Below, in pieces: positions 15,799 through 25,800 of a stretch of DNA of 64,000 nucleotides. Position 1 is the stretch's first letter. Each line of letters opens with the position of its first letter. The stretch is from Caballeronia sp. GAFFF1 (lineage in GTDB: Bacteria > Pseudomonadota > Gammaproteobacteria > Burkholderiales > Burkholderiaceae), in contig NZ_JALQEM010000020.1 in the NCBI RefSeq assembly GCF_023630705.1, forward strand, positions 62,001-126,000. The letters are read 5' to 3'. The notes under the pieces are model-generated. The model did not search any database. It was not told where the DNA came from and saw nothing but the letters and a program-made list of their open reading frames with translations. The translations under genes were made by a program, and so were the position numbers.

Positions 15799-18567
15799 AT
15801 GGATTCGACGCCAACGCTACTTCCCGATGAGCCGTCGTTAGTGGACGACCTCGGAGGAGCGCACGAAAAAATCGCGGAAACTATAGCGACCCTTGTCCGA
15901 ACATCGCCCGGGGGCAGAACCATTCGACTCGACGGTACATGGGGTTCGGGTAAGTCGACTGTAATCAGGATGATTGCCCACCGACTCGAGAACACCTTGG
16001 CCAGCGATAGCGAAGACGGCAGGACGGTCGCGAGCGATTTCGCCGTTTTTCAGTACGACGCCTGGGTTCACTCGGGCGACCCCTTGCGTCGCGCGTTCCT
16101 TTCTGCGCTCGTGACAACCACATTCAAGAAAGGTTGGCTGAAGCAGTCGGATGGTCCAGCCGGTTACGCATTTTGGTCGAAGCGACTCGAGAAATTAAGC
16201 CGCAAGCTCAAGACGACTTCACGGAAAACAACGCCCGTCTTCTCGACTATGGCCAAGGTCGTCCTCTCAGGCCTGATGGCGCTCGGCGTGGTTGCGCCGA
16301 TGGCCGCTGAACTCGAGCATAAGCTCACAGAGAAGCTTGGTAGTCTGGCGCTTTCCGCGCTTGTCCTGACAGTAGGCTTTGTCGCTTTCGGATTGATTCA
16401 TTGGCTGACTGATGAAACCATGGGATTCGTCGTCCGCCGAGCTTCCGATGAGGAAACGGTAGAGACTCGCGACGAACCGGAGCCCACTTCTATCGAGTTT
16501 CAGGAAGCGTTTGGCGAACTCATGGAATCGGTCCTTTCGACGCCAGCGAGGCGGCTGCTCATAGTGATAGATAACCTAGACCGCATTGACCATTCGGAAA
16601 CGCAGGCGGTCTGGTCGCTGTTGCGTTCGTTTCTCGACAATCCCAGTTTCAGTAGCCAGCCATGGTTTCACAGACTATGGGTAATCGTTCCAGTGGCAGA
16701 AGAAAGGAACGTCCTCGCCCAGGCTTCGTCTCTTGAACCCAGCATGACCGGTAGCAATCGCTCGTCGATGCCATCGTTCCTTGAGAAAGTCTTTCAGGTA
16801 CGATTCTCCGTGCCGCCCCCGATGCTCCATTCATGGAAAAATTTCTTCAGCGCAAAACTAAACAGCACGTTCGGCACCGACTTAACGGGCGACTATGACG
16901 AAATCCTGCGCCTCTACGAAGACGAGGACTTGCGCCCAGGCGGCCCATTGACGCCACGCGGGATGGTGTCCTTCATCAACGAGTTGGTCGTCCTTCGGCT
17001 CGAATGGCAAGACGAGGTATCTTTATCCTGTCTTGCAGCCTATTTGCTCTCCAGACCGAAGCTCTCAGACATCAGCTGCAATCCGCCTGCGGCAGTGACT
17101 CGAATACTGAAGGAACCGAATCTCGTGGACACGTTCTCCATGCTTCACCTTCGTGCGAGCACCCGAAAAGAAGCGTCCTATCTTTCGTTACGGCCCAAGC
17201 TAGAGCAGGCGTTAGATAGCGCTGACACACAAGCGCTGGGGCAACTCTCCCATGAAAGTCCCGCATTCGAATATGTTCTCGACCGTTTTGTTCGAGAGGA
17301 CCTCAGAAGCCTCGACGCGCAACAAGAGCGACTGCTCCAGGCGCTAAGAGCCTTGGGCCCCCTCGTTTTACCGATGGTCAGTAACGGCGAACAGCGCCCC
17401 CTCGCCGCCGGGACCGTGGCTCACTTGCAAACGGTTGCCTTCTCAACAATGTCGGCCGGTGGCAGTCTGCGACTTCTGAATGCCAAGCTCGTTCCGGGTC
17501 TATCCGCCTTCCTGGATATTGTCGCTGACCGGTCTGCGGGTGCGCGCCTGATTGTCGAAATGGTTCGAAACATTCATAGGCTGAATAAGGCCGACACCTC
17601 GCATTTCGACAAGCAAATCGCACAAGATTGGGACGCGTGGGCGTCGACACTGGGTGACGTGTTGTCAATGCCAGACGTAAAGTCTGTAATCGAAGCAACC
17701 GGGTTCACACCGATTACGCTTCCAATCGGTCCCGCACTGTGGGCTAATCTGTGCCGCGACTTCAGCGCTCTAGCGCGCAGCTGGATATTGGACCGATGCG
17801 AATGCGGCGACGGTCCGTCGAGCCGACTAGACTGGCTAAAGGAGCAGTTCACCTCGACTGAGCCTGGCGCCCCGCACATTGCAGCCCTGGAACAAGCGAT
17901 AAGAAGCGGCGATATCACCTGGTTCGAAGCCGTAGCAGAGGCTGTGCGTCAGCGGTTGACAACGACGATGAACCACAGCGTCGAGTATGTTTGCAACGTC
18001 GCTGTTACCCTGCTTCGCATCGACCGACTTCGTTGGAAGCCTTACCTCCTCGAACTCGCTGACGACGGAACACTGCTACAGTATTTTGGGCTTGCCGCAG
18101 GTGCGTCAAACTCGGACGAGAACTTGGCGACGCTCGCATTTCTGATACTGTTTGCGACGAATGGCAGTCCGAAGGTGGTCATGTCAGGTACCGAGGCGGA
18201 TAAGCCCAAGGCACTCGATGGCCTAGATATATTAAAGAAAACTATTCAAGGTACCGTTGGCTTGAATGGGTCTCAAATTAGGACCTATGCCGAAAAGCTC
18301 ATAGACCTCGAGCTTTACGATGTGCTTACGCCCCTCACAAATCAGCAGAATGCATCGGGACTCGCTGCCTCGCTCGTATTCACGCTCGGCCACAGCAAAA
18401 GGTTCTTCAGTCATATCGCAGCGCAGGGGCACGTGAAGACCGAAGCCATAGCCTTTGCGGGAAAATACATACATAGCGAGTCCTTGCGCAAGCAGTTTGT
18501 CGACGCGCTCTTGCAAAGGGCAGTTTCCACGACTCCCGCCATGCCCCAGATTCCTGAAAACAAATAG
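15799..18567 (+). CDS. KAP-family P-loop NTPase with membrane insertion
   Basis: KAP-type STAND-like NTPase of 922 residues. Walker A is GTWGSGKS at 46-53 and Walker B is LIVIDNLDRID at about 254-264. Two hydrophobic segments (about 153-171 and 182-203) interrupt the P-loop domain between the two motifs, which is the signature of KAP NTPases and implies anchoring to the inner membrane. The C-terminal ~450 residues are helical without a named domain. KAP proteins occur as single-gene or two-gene defence units and in phage-exclusion systems such as PifA of plasmid F. The gene stands alone, divergent from the serine recombinase and bracketed by a partial duplication of it, which suggests acquisition as a cargo. 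The substrate or trigger cannot be read from sequence. Confidence 0.85.
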   Translation: MDSTPTLLPDEPSLVDDLGGAHEKIAETIATLVRTSPGGRTIRLDGTWGSGKSTVIRMIAHRLENTLASDSEDGRTVASDFAVFQYDAWVHSGDPLRRAFLSALVTTTFKKGWLKQSDGPAGYAFWSKRLEKLSRKLKTTSRKTTPVFSTMAKVVLSGLMALGVVAPMAAELEHKLTEKLGSLALSALVLTVGFVAFGLIHWLTDETMGFVVRRASDEETVETRDEPEPTSIEFQEAFGELMESVLSTPARRLLIVIDNLDRIDHSETQAVWSLLRSFLDNPSFSSQPWFHRLWVIVPVAEERNVLAQASSLEPSMTGSNRSSMPSFLEKVFQVRFSVPPPMLHSWKNFFSAKLNSTFGTDLTGDYDEILRLYEDEDLRPGGPLTPRGMVSFINELVVLRLEWQDEVSLSCLAAYLLSRPKLSDISCNPPAAVTRILKEPNLVDTFSMLHLRASTRKEASYLSLRPKLEQALDSADTQALGQLSHESPAFEYVLDRFVREDLRSLDAQQERLLQALRALGPLVLPMVSNGEQRPLAAGTVAHLQTVAFSTMSAGGSLRLLNAKLVPGLSAFLDIVADRSAGARLIVEMVRNIHRLNKADTSHFDKQIAQDWDAWASTLGDVLSMPDVKSVIEATGFTPITLPIGPALWANLCRDFSALARSWILDRCECGDGPSSRLDWLKEQFTSTEPGAPHIAALEQAIRSGDITWFEAVAEAVRQRLTTTMNHSVEYVCNVAVTLLRIDRLRWKPYLLELADDGTLLQYFGLAAGASNSDENLATLAFLILFATNGSPKVVMSGTEADKPKALDGLDILKKTIQGTVGLNGSQIRTYAEKLIDLELYDVLTPLTNQQNASGLAASLVFTLGHSKRFFSHIAAQGHVKTEAIAFAGKYIHSESLRKQFVDALLQRAVSTTPAMPQIPENK

Positions 18568-18632
18568 TTCCCTGCGGGTGGTTACGTTGGGAAGACGAAC
18601 GCGCAGATGACGCGCTCATCTTCGTGAGACTA

Positions 18633-18805
18633 TTCGACCGGCTCAAGCTTCCGCTTCTCCTTCCTAGCCATTGCCTTGCTATACGCGCTGCCGTTATAGA
18701 TGAATGAGCCACGATAGATGGTGTTGGCCAGAAGCTGAAGCACGGTGGCGGGACGCCAGTATCCCCTCTCCTCGTGGCGTGGGGGCCGTGGACACGCCAC
18801 GCCTT
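18633..18805 (-). pseudogene. Fragment of serine recombinase gene
   Basis: A gapless ~87% match to 14,757-14,929, covering the segment that encodes about residues 211-268 of the recombinase. Nothing upstream or downstream continues the similarity, so this is an isolated gene fragment. The rest of the interval 18,568-19,004 shows no supported gene. Confidence 0.85.
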
Positions 18806-19004
18806 GGGATTGTTGAAAATGGATGAGACGCGTCGCCGTAGCGATTACCAGAAATCAACCGTACTCGGGTTGATATAGGTTGCAGTTCCCGTTGAAAGAG
18901 TTCGGTCGCCCACTGCAAAGCGTAGCTGAGTATTGACGAACGATAGGCTACCAAAGTCCGGGGAACCAATGGCGCGTAGGGTTGAGCCACAATCGCGACG
19001 TACA

Positions 19005-20189
19005 TCACCTAGCTCGGAACACGTTTTCACGATGGAATGCAAGGTACGGCCTGTGTGACGGCGCGATATCCGCGAGCCGCCACTGTGACCGAAAGCCAAT
19101 CTGTGAAAGCGCGACAGCGTGCAACTGGTTACTTACCAGCAAATCCCCGGTGTCGGTAAACGTAATCCATCCGCCATCGAACAACGCATCAAGGTGCGGC
19201 GCCAACAACAATCCGTTGAATACGTCCAGCCGCTCATCATCGGTTTCGCAGTCGGCCCACGGTTTGATATGCGACGCCCTGAGGAGCGGCACCACGTCAA
19301 GGCCGGTCACAGCGCACCGGCCTTGCCAGTACTCAATGAGGGCGTTGCGAAAGATGCCTTGCCCGACCCGCTCCACGACGAGCCTTTCAGCTTCCGTCGA
19401 CGCAGGTAGATTTCGTGTCGCAGCTTTGAACTGCGCAGGACCGTCCGAGGCAAAGAGTCGAAAAATCGTTGCCGCGCGAAACAGCAGACGATGCAAAGCA
19501 TCGTAGCCGTCGATGTCGTTCACTTCGGCAGCCCAGGGCCCCGCCCGGAAGACCGCCGCGTATGAACAGTCCGCAGCCGCTTTCTGTCCCAATTCCGCGT
19601 CTGAAAATCCGACACGATAGCTTTCTCCCGACTGCAGAGAGACACCCAAGCGATACGTAAAAGAGGTTGAACGAAAAATCAGCCAGTTGCCCTCGTACAA
19701 GGTCGTCAAGTCGAAGCCCGCATCTGCGGCCGCCTTTTCGACGCGGGTCTCGCCTAGCATATCGCGCGGGTCTGCAAACGCCGTGCCGTCCGCCATATTG
19801 TTGCCGGCGTACCACCGCAGCAGCGCCCTAAGCGACGACTCGTCGGCAACCACGCAAGAAACCTGATTCGGCGCGGCGAGTTTCGATGGCTGCTGGTCTT
19901 TCACTCGCTGCCCATAATATGCATCCCCGCACGGAGCAACGCCAGGCAAAGGCGGTAACTCACATCGCTCAAGCACAATCCGCGTCTGCTGTGCTGGATG
20001 GTGTCCCGTCAGCACGTCTGTATCGCCCAACACAATTGCAAATTGCTTGCCGAGAGGTCCCCCAATCGCGAAAAGCTGCGCTTTACTCCTCTTGGGGTCG
20101 TCGAACCGATGAATATCGAGCTCCTGCTTCAGGGCACCGTCGATGACCAACAGCGCCTGATTCGCCGGATACTTGCGGTCTTCGCTCAT
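19005..20189 (-). CDS. HNH endonuclease, last gene of defence operon
   Basis: Protein of 394 residues with a C-terminal HNH nuclease domain. The motif starts at RCAVTGLD and continues through ASHIKPWAD, then FNGLLLAPHLDALFDGG, matching the HNH_2 type where the C-x-x-x-G strand, His pair and Asn/His form the metal site. The N-terminal ~250 residues are not recognised and may recognise DNA or a modification. The start overlaps the previous gene's stop as ATGA, placing it as the last gene of a six-gene operon with helicases and a methyltransferase. A nuclease effector for unmodified DNA is the natural reading, but whether it needs the other subunits is unknown. Confidence 0.82.
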   Translation of the reverse strand: MSEDRKYPANQALLVIDGALKQELDIHRFDDPKRSKAQLFAIGGPLGKQFAIVLGDTDVLTGHHPAQQTRIVLERCELPPLPGVAPCGDAYYGQRVKDQQPSKLAAPNQVSCVVADESSLRALLRWYAGNNMADGTAFADPRDMLGETRVEKAAADAGFDLTTLYEGNWLIFRSTSFTYRLGVSLQSGESYRVGFSDAELGQKAAADCSYAAVFRAGPWAAEVNDIDGYDALHRLLFRAATIFRLFASDGPAQFKAATRNLPASTEAERLVVERVGQGIFRNALIEYWQGRCAVTGLDVVPLLRASHIKPWADCETDDERLDVFNGLLLAPHLDALFDGGWITFTDTGDLLVSNQLHAVALSQIGFRSQWRLADIAPSHRPYLAFHRENVFRAR

Positions 20190-20941
20190 TCGCCGCCCTC
20201 ATCAGCGAGGCCGGGCAGCTGCATCTGATTTGATGCAAGTGGCATCCGGAGGGTTTCAGCGATTTCTTCCCACCGTGCACGTATCAGCTCGTGCTCATCC
20301 CGCGCCAGCGCGGCGTTACGAAGCACGTTCAACGGGTACCAACGTCCGTTCTTCTCCTGATAGAGAACCCGGTCGTATATGTTTCCCGTGTGTGACTTGC
20401 GCCACGGTTCATACTTTTCGGAAAGACGCGTAAACGCGTGATTGACGCTATCGAGTGGCGTATCCGAAACCTCGTCGGGAACCTCCACGCGGCTTGTTGC
20501 GATGCCCTTCGGTTGATTTCCCTGAACCGTCAACCAAATCCCACCAATGTCATCAGGTCGTTTCTCCCTCTGCTGTGGCGAGGGCTCCCCAATGGTCACC
20601 TCAACGAACTGCGTATCGTTTGAGCGCAACGTCTTGAGGTACTCACCCGAGAAGTTCATCGAAGTGCTCGTAAGCAGGTGCTTTTTCAACGCTTCATCCA
20701 GAGCGATGTCCGGGCGAACGGTCAGGGCGACCCGCAGTGCAGTTCCGGCGTCCAGTATCTTGTGCTCGGTCTTCCTGTTGAGTAACTCGAGAAACTTTCT
20801 GTCGGCAATGGCCTGCCGGTCAATCACGAGCTCGCCTACCGTTCCTTCGCGCGCGGGTACGGCGCCCCCATAGAAAAACTCCCACCGACCGTCAACGAGC
20901 TTGACCGGGACGCGCAACGTCGATTTCGCGAAGGCGTCCAT
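20186..20941 (-). CDS. Hypothetical operon protein between DUF262 and HNH genes
   Basis: Protein of 251 residues, not recognised. It opens MDAFAKSTLRVPVKLVDGRWEFFYGG and is mixed alpha/beta with no obvious catalytic motif, membrane segment or signal peptide. The ATG shares its A with the DUF262 stop (TGATG), and its own stop overlaps the HNH start (ATGA), so translation is coupled on both sides. Such fixed linkage suggests that it forms a complex with the DUF262 protein or the HNH nuclease. Confidence 0.75.
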   Translation of the reverse strand: MDAFAKSTLRVPVKLVDGRWEFFYGGAVPAREGTVGELVIDRQAIADRKFLELLNRKTEHKILDAGTALRVALTVRPDIALDEALKKHLLTSTSMNFSGEYLKTLRSNDTQFVEVTIGEPSPQQREKRPDDIGGIWLTVQGNQPKGIATSRVEVPDEVSDTPLDSVNHAFTRLSEKYEPWRKSHTGNIYDRVLYQEKNGRWYPLNVLRNAALARDEHELIRARWEEIAETLRMPLASNQMQLPGLADEGGE

Positions 20942-22713
20942 CAGGCCCCCGTCAATCGCGCATGTCCGGCGCGGATAACCTGCGCCATCAGCGGACGCCG
21001 CGCCTGCAGGAAGCTCTGGTAGTCCATGGTCTCCCATCCCTCGGGCAAGCCATGCCACCGCCTCATATCGATGAGTTCCGCGTCAGAGAATCGTCCAGCA
21101 TATTTGGGCCAGTATGTCGAAGGTGGAATATCGGAGATAGCGATGTTGTCGTCCCATTCGACGAGCGCGTAGTTGGCAATCTGATTGGTGTCCCGCAGTT
21201 CGGTTATCTCAATCTTGTGCAGAAATCGCTTAGGGAACAGATGATGGCGCTCGAGCGGCTTCTTGTTGCCAATCGCTGGCGGGTCAAGCAGGTCGGCTAC
21301 CTTACTCTTCGAAAATAGCGCCTTCGCGTCGCACAGCACCAGCGCCGCATAGTAGGCGAACAGGCTCGGGCTTCTGCTTGCCGACGTCGACAACTCGAGC
21401 GGAAGTGCCTGGGTCCAGAAGTCGTTGGTCAGCGTCGCGACCTCGACGTCAATCAGTACCTTGACGAAGGCGTCAGGGTCGTTGGTCTGCGGAAGCAGCG
21501 CGAGGTCCTGTTCGTATCGCGACTCCGGTGAACTTGTGTAGCGGCCAGTCAGCAGCGACATGAACAACCATCGCGCCACCGTCTGCTTCAGCACGAAGGG
21601 CTCGACGCCAAATTCCGTACGGCCAATCAGGTACAGTTGATAAGCGAACAGGAGGGCGCCCTCGGAACTGATATAGCGCAAGTTTCGATAGCCGGCGTAA
21701 CGCACCACGTTCAGAAAGTCCGCCCAGTGCGTCAGGTTGAGCACGCGACCCTGAGCTTCCCGGAGCTTCTCGAACTGCTCCGTCCTTCGCCCGGCGCTGA
21801 ACTCTCCTGTGCGCAGGTCCTTACCGCGCAGGATGGAATACACGTGCTCCAGACGCCCTCGGCGGAAAGCCACACCGACGTCCACACGCAGGAGCTGGTC
21901 AGGCTCTGGTTGGAAAATCGGATTGAGCGGGCTCGCTCCGCCCCCTGGAATCGGCCTGCGTGTACCAATACTGAAGCGTTCGAGGTCAGTTCGACCCGTA
22001 TCCCAGAACACCGACATCAAAGTAAGAATAAAGTCGGACTGGTTGAGCTTCTTACCCTCACTGTTGATACGCACAAAGACGTCGGCCACCTGCTCCTCGT
22101 TGGCACTCTGTGTCAGCTCCAACGCGATAAAGGGGTAGTTGGCCAAACCCGTCAGCCGCTCGATGGCGTTGCTGATGCCATCCTCTTCGTCGTCCGTCAC
22201 CTCTTTGCCAGCCGCTGCGCGCGCGGCCGATAGGCGTTCAATGTAGTCCCTGATGGTCTTATGCGTGGAGCGCCCGAATACCTCCGAGATGTCGGGAATG
22301 AACTCCGGCTTTTTTTCGGTCGTGGCGTCCGGCACGGCGAACGAACCGTCGAGCGGGCTGAACGCAATTCGGATGAATTCATGCTCGAAATTGTCGCGTA
22401 GCACCGCCTCCTTGCGCAGGACGGCGTAAAGCGAGGTCAGCCGCTGCTGACCGTCGACGATAAGCAGAGACGGTGCTTTCTGCTTGGCTTCTGCGCCAAT
22501 GACCTTGCTGCCAGTGTCCTCTGCGCCGGTTTGCCAGAAGAGGAAATACCCGACGGGGTAGCCCTTATACATCGAGTCGAACAGGTCCCGAACCTTGGCG
22601 TTGGGCCAGACAAAGGGGCGCTGGATATCAGGCAACCCGATGCGGCCAAGTCCAATGTCGTGGATGAGACCGCCAAGACTGTAGTGGACTTCCTTGAAAA
22701 GTGTGTCTGACAT
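20941..22713 (-). CDS. DUF262 protein with C-terminal HNH (GmrSD-like)
   Basis: Protein of 590 residues. The N-terminal DUF262 domain is clear from DIQRPFVWPNAKVRDLFDSM (about 29-48) and the ParB/sulfiredoxin-like VDGQQRLTSLYAVL near 95-108, which in GmrS is the NTP-binding site. The C-terminal third carries a His-rich H-x-x-P motif, ERHHLFPKRFL, typical of the DUF1524/GmrD HNH nuclease fold. GmrSD is a modification-dependent (type IV) restriction enzyme; DUF262 proteins also accompany phosphorothioation and DISARM-like systems. A gap of 109 bp separates it from the methyltransferase gene upstream, longer than other junctions in this operon, so an internal promoter is possible. Target modification is unknown. 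Confidence 0.88.
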   Translation of the reverse strand: MSDTLFKEVHYSLGGLIHDIGLGRIGLPDIQRPFVWPNAKVRDLFDSMYKGYPVGYFLFWQTGAEDTGSKVIGAEAKQKAPSLLIVDGQQRLTSLYAVLRKEAVLRDNFEHEFIRIAFSPLDGSFAVPDATTEKKPEFIPDISEVFGRSTHKTIRDYIERLSAARAAAGKEVTDDEEDGISNAIERLTGLANYPFIALELTQSANEEQVADVFVRINSEGKKLNQSDFILTLMSVFWDTGRTDLERFSIGTRRPIPGGGASPLNPIFQPEPDQLLRVDVGVAFRRGRLEHVYSILRGKDLRTGEFSAGRRTEQFEKLREAQGRVLNLTHWADFLNVVRYAGYRNLRYISSEGALLFAYQLYLIGRTEFGVEPFVLKQTVARWLFMSLLTGRYTSSPESRYEQDLALLPQTNDPDAFVKVLIDVEVATLTNDFWTQALPLELSTSASRSPSLFAYYAALVLCDAKALFSKSKVADLLDPPAIGNKKPLERHHLFPKRFLHKIEITELRDTNQIANYALVEWDDNIAISDIPPSTYWPKYAGRFSDAELIDMRRWHGLPEGWETMDYQSFLQARRPLMAQVIRAGHARLTGA

Positions 22714-22822
22714 TTTGGGCCTTGATGTATTGGGTTATAGCCGTCTCTTTACCGCAAGTTGTGTCACTCCAGATTTTTGAAATATCACAACACAGCGACC
22801 GGTCGGCCCCATCGAAAGGTTT

Positions 22823-25800
22823 CTAAATTAGCCTGTCCCAAGCTTCGAGCACCAAGCGCCGCGTACGATATTCACCGAATTCACGGATTTCATTGCTTTT
22901 AAGCACACGGAACGTCTCGGATGGGTAGTCGTCACCCATGACGTCACTGGGGTCGAGAATGTAGAGCAACTCGTCATGGGACAGTCCATAGAGCCGCGCG
23001 TAGTAGGCATCAAGCTCGGCGCGCAAGACGGCGCGGCGGCTCGCGTCCCATGGAAAAGGCATGCCATTGAACCCGAGGTCCGCTGCCCACTCTTTCAGGT
23101 CATGCGTGGTGTATGTCAATTCAAGGACACGCGGCACGATGAAGGCGAGGTCTTCATCGTTGTAATGCCCCGGAGGTAAAATAGGAAGCTGCGATAATAT
23201 AAAATAGTTAAGATGCGTGCCCCCGACCTTTTGCCGCGCGACATAATCAAAAACCAGTGCCGAAAGATTTGCCAGAAATAGCGCAAAAAATTCTTCATTT
23301 TGATGGTCTAGCAAAAACAGCGGCAACTGATTTCCCACCGCTACCCTTGGGAAGACTGACGCGATAACTGTCCGCTCATTCGTGGCGTTTGTTATATCGC
23401 GCCACCCCATAAGCCAGTTGTATTTCCACGATTTATCTTCAAACCAATTCTGCAACACTGAGGACTCAACCCAATACCGAGGTTGCACACAAAAGTCTGG
23501 CGAACTCTTTTTCGAGTCTTCTCGGTCAAGCTCTTGTTCTGTCGTCCCGTAACTCCACCAGCGATGGTCGAATTGATGAATCATCTTTGCTTCATATAAA
23601 GGTACCGACGCACCGCCAGGAGAGCTTCGAAACAAAGCGCTGTCCTCAGTCATATGAAACATCCTTAACAACCTAACTTGCCAAGGATTAGCATCCTGGA
23701 TTCCCTTGCCCTTATCAGGGTTCTCCCGCAGGAGCACGGGTATTTTCCGGTAGACCTTTTTTGTCAACTCGGCGTCTACAAGGCTCCTGAATACCGGAAA
23801 AGTCAAGGTATTGGGGTTAATAAGGCGAAACTCCTCACGCGTCAGCGTAAATCGCCGACGGGCGTCCGAAAGCTGCTCAACCTGTGTGGCAAAGCAGACA
23901 AACTCGGCGCGCTCAGACCGACCCAGCGTAAGCAGACAGAACTTGAAGCTGCGATGCACTGACGGGAAAACACCACCGCGATTCTCGATATCATACAAAC
24001 TCGCCAATCGCTCCCCTTGGGTTACTGCTGCGAAGTACGCTTTAGTACTGTCATCGGTAGCAATGCCTGTCGGCACAATGAAGCCTGCACGTCCTGTATC
24101 TCTCACCAGTTGTGCGAAGGTTTCGGCAAACAAAGCGTATGTATTTACGTCGCCGACACCTGTGAGTGGGTACCGGGTACTTTCTCGGGCGAAATTTTTG
24201 ACAGAATCAGCAACACGTCGAGCACCGACAAACTGTGAATAAAGTTCCTGCTCCGCGACATTCGGTGGGACCAGTCCTTCGGATGCTTCGACTTCGGGGA
24301 AAAGCGTGTGCAGCAGCATGCCATGCTGAAGCAACTCTATCCGACGAACTCGTTCTGCCTTGTGCGGGGCCGCAGAAATTAATGGGCTGCGAGACGCGAA
24401 AAATTCTTCTTCGACTAGCTTGATACGCTCCCACGGCGGATTGCCCAGTAAGATATCAAATCCCCCCTTTGCCTTGACCTGCGGAAACGCTTGCCACCAG
24501 TGAAATGCTTGCGCAGAACCGGCTGTTTCCGTAGCGACCGCAGCCACGCCCGGGCGAGGGTCGCTTTCGTTTAGTACAAGCCAAAGGTCCTGACTCGTCG
24601 GCACGTAACGCTCGGTTTCCGCTGTTTTCGGAAGCACGAACGCCGCGACGAAGAGGTCCGCAGCAAGCCTACCGCGCGAATTTGCAATCCGTACCTCCGC
24701 GTCGCGGTATGCCGAGCGCTTGGCCTGCAACGCATCCAGCGTGTCATCAGGCAGTTCCTCGACGGCGGCCATTGCGCCGCCGGATTCGAATTCGAGGTTG
24801 AGCATGTGCCGCGACTGTTGGCGAGCTCTTTCAATCGCCTTAAGCGCCTCACGGTTCGACTTCTTCAGGGACTTAATGACCGCCTTGTCGTCACCGGAAA
24901 GCTCGTCGAATGCCTTGTCCGGAATACCGTTTTCGAGAATCCCAGGGTCCAGTACGCCGAGCAATGCATCACCGCAACGCAAATGGTGGTCGAGGAAGGT
25001 AAGGGGGCGGTCAGGCGTGTAGGCCTCGAGCCAGAGTGCCGTACGCGCAAGCTCCACCGCCATTGGATTTTTGTCGACGCCATAAATGCAGTGGGCCACG
25101 ACATCACGCAAGGCATGGCGATAATCCTCAGGGAGCGGATTACCATCGATGGCATTAAGTCGTGCGACTTCTTCTGCGATGCGGCGGGCAGCAGCGAGCA
25201 GAAAGTGACCCGAGCCGCAGGCAGGGTCGCATACCGTCAGACCGAGCAGCGCCTTGACGGGCTCTTGCGAATTAGCCTTCAGCGTCTGCTCGATAACTGG
25301 CTCCAGGGCGCTCTTGATGAGTTCCTGTACAAGACTGTCGGGGGTGTAGTAAGAACCCGTGAGTTTACGCGCGTTGCCCTTGGTGCTGCCTTCGTCGTTA
25401 TCGCCAACGAAGCCAAACGTGCGCGCCCCTGCAACCAGCGTGACCACTGGCACTAGCTCAAGCAGGCTTTCGTAGATGCTACCTAGCTCCTCGGAGTCCA
25501 TATCCCGGTAGTTCACCCGAGAAAGCACGGCCCCTTCACGGAAAAAGCACAAGCTGAACAGCGCAGAGAGCAACGCCTGGTTCTCCACCTCTGCATCATC
25601 TAGGTCAGGGCATTGGCCTGCGTCGAACAGACCACCCAAGGCTGGCAAACCAAGTGCCGCTTGACCTTTCCCCAAGCTGGCGGCTGTGATGGTCAGGACT
25701 TGCCAGAGGTCGCTGTGCCGGTCATAGCTGCGTCGGCGCGCCGCGAGTTGGCGCAGGCGTTGAAGGCTGTAGCCACTCTGGTAACGGGCTTTGGCTTCCG

